In this document: in pieces, positions 22,968-25,395 of the stretch
Layout: every line of letters starts with the position of its first letter
Position numbering within the stretch: position 1 is the first letter of the stretch
Assembly (NCBI GenBank): GCA_041484525.1
Contig: JBGPHT010000107.1
Location: forward strand, 1-25,395
Length of the DNA stretch: 25,395 nt
Direction: 5' to 3'
From: JBGPHT01 sp041484525
Lineage (GTDB): Bacteria; Acidobacteriota; Terriglobia; Bryobacterales; Bryobacteraceae
Translations under genes and position numbers: made by a program
Notes under the pieces: generated by a model
Seen by the model: the letters and a program-made list of their open reading frames with translations, nothing else
Told to the model about the DNA's origin: nothing
Database searches by the model: none

Positions 22968-24200
22968 TCACCGCGCCAATGCCACGGCCAGCAGCAGCGC
23001 TCTTTGGGTCCCTCGCCACGAATCCCTCGCGTCGAAAGACTCGTTCAGCGAGTGCGCGCCTGTGCCCACTCCGCCCCCCGATATCGTAATCGCCGGAATC
23101 CCCAAATTCATCGGCACGTTCGAATCCGTCGACCCCTCGCGCAGCACCTCGTCGATCTGCATCGCCCGCGACACTGCGATCGCGGTCTGCACGATCGCGC
23201 TGTCCTTCGCCGTCTGCCCCGCCGGGCGCACGCCGACCAGTTCCGCCGATGCCGTCACGCTCCCACGACCGCCCCACCGCGCATTCTCCTCCCTCACCGC
23301 CTCCTGGATGGCTGCCTGGAACTTGGCGTCGAGTTCCTTCAGCGCGCCCGGATCCGCCGACCGCATATCCACCTCCATCCACGCGTCGAACGGAATCGCG
23401 TTCACGCTCGTGCCGCCGCCGACGCGGCCCACGTTGAACGTCGTCTTCGGCTGGCTCGGCACCTGAAACGCGTCGATCTTGGCGATCGCGCGACCCATCG
23501 CCTGGATCGGGTTGGCCATGCCGAATGCGCCATAGCTGTGGCCGCCCGGCCCCTTGAATGTGACCTTGTACCGATTACTCCCGACGCCAATGTGAGTGAT
23601 CCCGAGCCCCGTGCCATCCACCGAAATGAACCGATCGATCTGTCCCTTCAGGCTGTCGAAGAACAGGCTCTTCATCCCACGCAGATCGCCCAGTCCTTCC
23701 TCGCCAACATCCGCCACGAACGTGATGGTTCCCGGCGTCTGAACGTGTCCCTCATCCAGCGCGCGAATCACCGCCAGCATCAACGCGAGTCCGCGGCAAT
23801 CGTCGCCAATCCCCGGTCCCTTCATGACGTCGCCCGTACGCGTGACCTTCACGCCGGTGCCCTCCGGAAACACCGTGTCCAGATGCGCGCTGAAGACCAG
23901 ATTCGGATGCGCACTCTTCCCGGGCCGCACGCCGATCGCATTCCCGGCCGCATCGATGCGCACGTTCTGCAGCCGCAATTCCTCGAACAGGCGCTTCAGT
24001 TCCACGCCTCGCTTCTCTTCGTGGAACGGCGGAGCCGGAATCTCGCAGACGTGCACCTGCAAGTCCAGCGTCCTCGACTCGTTGCGCCTGGCCGATTCCA
24101 TGGCCGCGCGCACGGTGGCGTCGTTCATCAATTCAGCCGGCGTCTGCGCCAAAGCCGGCACGGCCAGCGACAGGATCAGGACAAGCGTGTTGCGCTGCAT
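22968..24200 (-). CDS. Exported M20-family metallopeptidase
   Basis: This is a 410-residue zinc peptidase of the M20 family, peptidase-T/dipeptidase-like. The signal peptide is MQRNTLVLILSLAVPALAQ. Metal and catalytic residues are visible: H106-x-D108 in SAHLDTVFPEG, D133 or D134 in GIGDDCRG, E167/E168 in DVGEEGLG, and the late His383 in GTGAHSLNESFD. A dimerisation domain lies in the middle (FKGPGGHSYGAFG through NVGRVGGGTSVNAIPFDAWMEVDMRS). ATG at 24200 gives the cleanest signal; a TTG at 24209 with GAGG upstream is possible. It likely trims peptides in the periplasm. Its stop abuts the stop of the convergent TIM-barrel gene. Confidence 0.92.
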   Translation of the reverse strand: MQRNTLVLILSLAVPALAQTPAELMNDATVRAAMESARRNESRTLDLQVHVCEIPAPPFHEEKRGVELKRLFEELRLQNVRIDAAGNAIGVRPGKSAHPNLVFSAHLDTVFPEGTGVKVTRTGDVMKGPGIGDDCRGLALMLAVIRALDEGHVQTPGTITFVADVGEEGLGDLRGMKSLFFDSLKGQIDRFISVDGTGLGITHIGVGSNRYKVTFKGPGGHSYGAFGMANPIQAMGRAIAKIDAFQVPSQPKTTFNVGRVGGGTSVNAIPFDAWMEVDMRSADPGALKELDAKFQAAIQEAVREENARWGGRGSVTASAELVGVRPAGQTAKDSAIVQTAIAVSRAMQIDEVLREGSTDSNVPMNLGIPAITISGGGVGTGAHSLNESFDARDSWRGTQRALLLAVALAR

Positions 24201-24209
24201 TCCTGACAA

Positions 24210-24487
24210 GCTTACCTCAAGGCAGGACCCGAAGACAGAACCCGGAAACTGAGCGATTTGGTGTCGAACCACCCCAACCAGCCTCTAAATCGAGGGTACT
24301 CATTTTCGCTTAAAGTACTGCGATAGTAGTGGTTATTATTAACCGGAAGATTCCCTCCAACTAATTGACTGAAATACGCTTACACGGCGGTACCCCGGCC
24401 CCTCCCCGGGCACGGTTAAGCCTCCCTGAATAACTAAAGACATATTGAGGCGCGCAGCCCCGATTGGCATGATGCGTTTGGAAGGCG
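24210..24487. other. AT-richer divergent intergenic region
   Basis: There is no gene between the divergent peptidase and PilZ genes. It contains an inverted repeat GGTTA-TTAT-TAACC (24331-24344), a good -35-like TTGACT (24366-24371) without a matching -10, and a hairpin CCCGG/CCGGG near 24393-24410. This fits promoter and leader DNA. I see no riboswitch that I can name. Confidence 0.4.
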
Positions 24488-24907
24488 GTGTTTGTGATCG
24501 AGTTCGTAGATCAGAGAATGCTCAGCGACGGCAGCAGCGCCAGCGATCGGGAGCGGCGCATCAAGCGCCGGTTCACCATCGAACAGGACGTGCGCTACAA
24601 GATGCTGTACGGACAGCGCATAGCCGAGACGGGCGCCGGCAAGACCATGAATATCTCGAGCGGCGGTGTGTGGTTCACCACCGAGAACATGCTCACCAGC
24701 GGCATGCCGATCGAGCTGTCGATGAACTGGCCCGTGTTGCTGAACGATTCCTGCCCCATGAAGTTGATGATTTACGGCTGCGTGGTACGCAGCAACGAGA
24801 AGGGCGCCGCCGTCGCCATCGAGCGCTACGAATTCCGTACGCAGGGCTCGCGTCCCTTCCAGCAGACCGCCATTCCGATGCCCGTCGAGCTCCGGCTTCC
24901 AGGCTGA
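24488..24907 (+). CDS. PilZ-domain protein
   Basis: This 139-residue protein has a PilZ domain covering about residues 20-115. The N-terminal arginine motif is ERRIKRRFTIEQDVRY (RxxxR present), followed by the beta-barrel motif TMNISSGGVWFTTE with N-x-S-S-G-G, which matches the cyclic di-GMP-binding D/NxSxxG motif well. A later GCVVRSNEKGAAVAIERYEF strand completes the domain. Unlike the PilZ protein at 15269, this one has both binding motifs intact. The start is GTG at 24488 with AAGG just upstream; a GTG at 24494 is possible. It is followed by a strong intrinsic terminator, so it is probably a single-gene transcript. Confidence 0.85.
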   Translation: MFVIEFVDQRMLSDGSSASDRERRIKRRFTIEQDVRYKMLYGQRIAETGAGKTMNISSGGVWFTTENMLTSGMPIELSMNWPVLLNDSCPMKLMIYGCVVRSNEKGAAVAIERYEFRTQGSRPFQQTAIPMPVELRLPG

Positions 24908-24938
24908 TCGAAATTCTCAGTTCCCTTGTCACACCTCC

Positions 24939-24981
24939 AGCCGCGCCGTCACCCCTGATTCAGGACGGCGCGGCTTTTTTT
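24939..24981 (+). terminator. Strong rho-independent terminator
   Basis: AGCCGCGCCGTC (24939-24950) pairs perfectly with GACGGCGCGGCT (24964-24975), a 12-bp stem with a 13-base loop, followed by a run of seven T. It ends the PilZ transcript. Confidence 0.92.
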
Positions 24982-25100
24982 GCAATGTGCGGCGCAGCAC
25001 GTCCTCCGGTGCCTTCCCTCTCCCACGGCATATCAAGTGCTCCTCCACAGGCGTGTCGTCACCGGCTTGTGGAGCGGCGACGCACCAAAGGGGGGACGTC

Positions 25101-25250
25101 ATGCTTTGGACGATTTTTGTGGTTCTACTGGTGCTGTGGCTGCTGGGGCTCGTGACCGCATACACGCTGGGCGGGTTTATTCACATCTTGCTGGTAGTGG
25201 CGCTGGCGGTCCTGCTGATTCAACTCATCACCGGCCGCCGCGCCGTTTAG
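25101..25250 (+). CDS. lmo0937-family small membrane protein
   Basis: This is a 49-residue, almost entirely hydrophobic protein with two membrane helices (MLWTIFVVLLVLWLLGLVTAY and FIHILLVVALAVLLIQLI) separated by a TLGG turn and ending in GRRAV. The length and sequence pattern match the lmo0937 (DUF5670) family, found across many bacteria and often stress-associated. Its function is not known. A purine-rich ribosome site (AAAGGGGGGA) lies 5-6 bases before the ATG. The transcript probably starts in the gap after the upstream terminator. Confidence 0.9.
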   Translation: MLWTIFVVLLVLWLLGLVTAYTLGGFIHILLVVALAVLLIQLITGRRAV

Positions 25251-25395
25251 AAAAACGGGGACATCCATGATAAGGACTTGTCAAGGGAAAACAGAATTTC
25301 CCCTGCACTCAAAAGAGCGTCCTGAATCGCGGTAGCGGTCTCGGCAAGTTGCGCTTCGATTAGTCTTTTGCGATCCGTTACGGATTGGGCCCACA
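25247..25395 (-). other. Open frame running off the window edge, AT-richer
   Basis: A minus-strand frame is open from the window end to a TAA at 25247-25249, giving 48 residues (containing DRKRLIEAQLAETATAIQ) with codons such as TTA, CTA and AGA that are rare elsewhere here. It also holds a hairpin, GGGAAA/TTTCCC (25285-25290/25297-25302). It could be the end of a horizontally acquired gene or chance. I do not recognise it. Confidence 0.25.

Noticed and set aside
23004..24206. 400-residue plus-strand open frame
   Set aside because: It mirrors the M20 peptidase gene, which has all metal ligands; the shadow protein is Arg/His-rich with no recognisable domain.
24360..24440. Possible cyclic di-GMP riboswitch before the PilZ gene
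   Set aside because: A short hairpin and an AAGCCTCC string are present, but the GNRA tetraloop, its receptor and the conserved core of the known class are not visible.
1..25395. CRISPR arrays, prophage or defence genes
   Set aside because: No regularly spaced repeats, Cas, phage structural or restriction motifs were seen in any frame.

Overview
The window looks like chromosomal DNA from a GC-rich member of the Acidobacteriota, most like the Bryobacter/Solibacter group. This is inferred from gene content: the tail of a carboxypeptidase-type TonB receptor, Tat-exported Gfo/Idh/MocA and sugar-epimerase-like proteins, a TIM-barrel/ThuA fusion, HEAT proteins with a Gly/Arg linker, an alternative complex III and a DUF4861-GH88 protein. 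No marker gene here proves the placement.

Layout. Bases 1-909 hold two broken genes joined together: an ISL3-type transposase remnant and the C-terminus of a TonB-dependent receptor. Bases 952-6223 (+) form a tight cluster of three exported proteins: an oxidoreductase, a TIM-barrel/ThuA protein and a HEAT-repeat protein. The HEAT gene is split by an apparent one-base frameshift near 4930. Bases 6245-11841 (-) are an alternative complex III (quinol:acceptor oxidoreductase) operon in the order actA-actB1-actB2-actC-actD-actE. ActB is split in two, and neither actF nor an oxidase gene is adjacent. Upstream are a dienelactone hydrolase and a redoxin gene (-), then a DinB-like gene (+).

Bases 14193-15173 carry small zinc-motif proteins, including a 56-residue zinc-ribbon gene, and tRNA-Lys(TTT). 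Bases 15269-17310 (+) hold a PilZ protein, a two-TM potassium channel with an RCK domain, and a membrane protein of unknown function. Bases 17258-21004 (-) form a likely uronate-sugar operon: a KduI/IolB-type isomerase, a DUF4861-GH88 hydrolase and a truncated CHSCH-containing ORF. A divergent IclR regulator (21078-21842, +) probably controls it.

A structured intergenic region (21843-22079) contains three hairpins and may encode a small RNA. It is followed by a Tat-exported TIM-barrel protein (+), an M20 peptidase (-), a second PilZ protein (+) with a strong intrinsic terminator, and a 49-residue lmo0937-type membrane protein. The last 145 bases are more AT-rich and unassigned.

Working together: ActA-E would take electrons from the quinone pool to a periplasmic acceptor. 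KduI-like plus GH88 plus IclR would form an unsaturated-uronide utilisation unit. I see no CRISPR array, prophage or clear defence system. The least explained signals are the 21.9 kb structured intergenic region, the reduced act operon and the in-frame repeat inside actB1.
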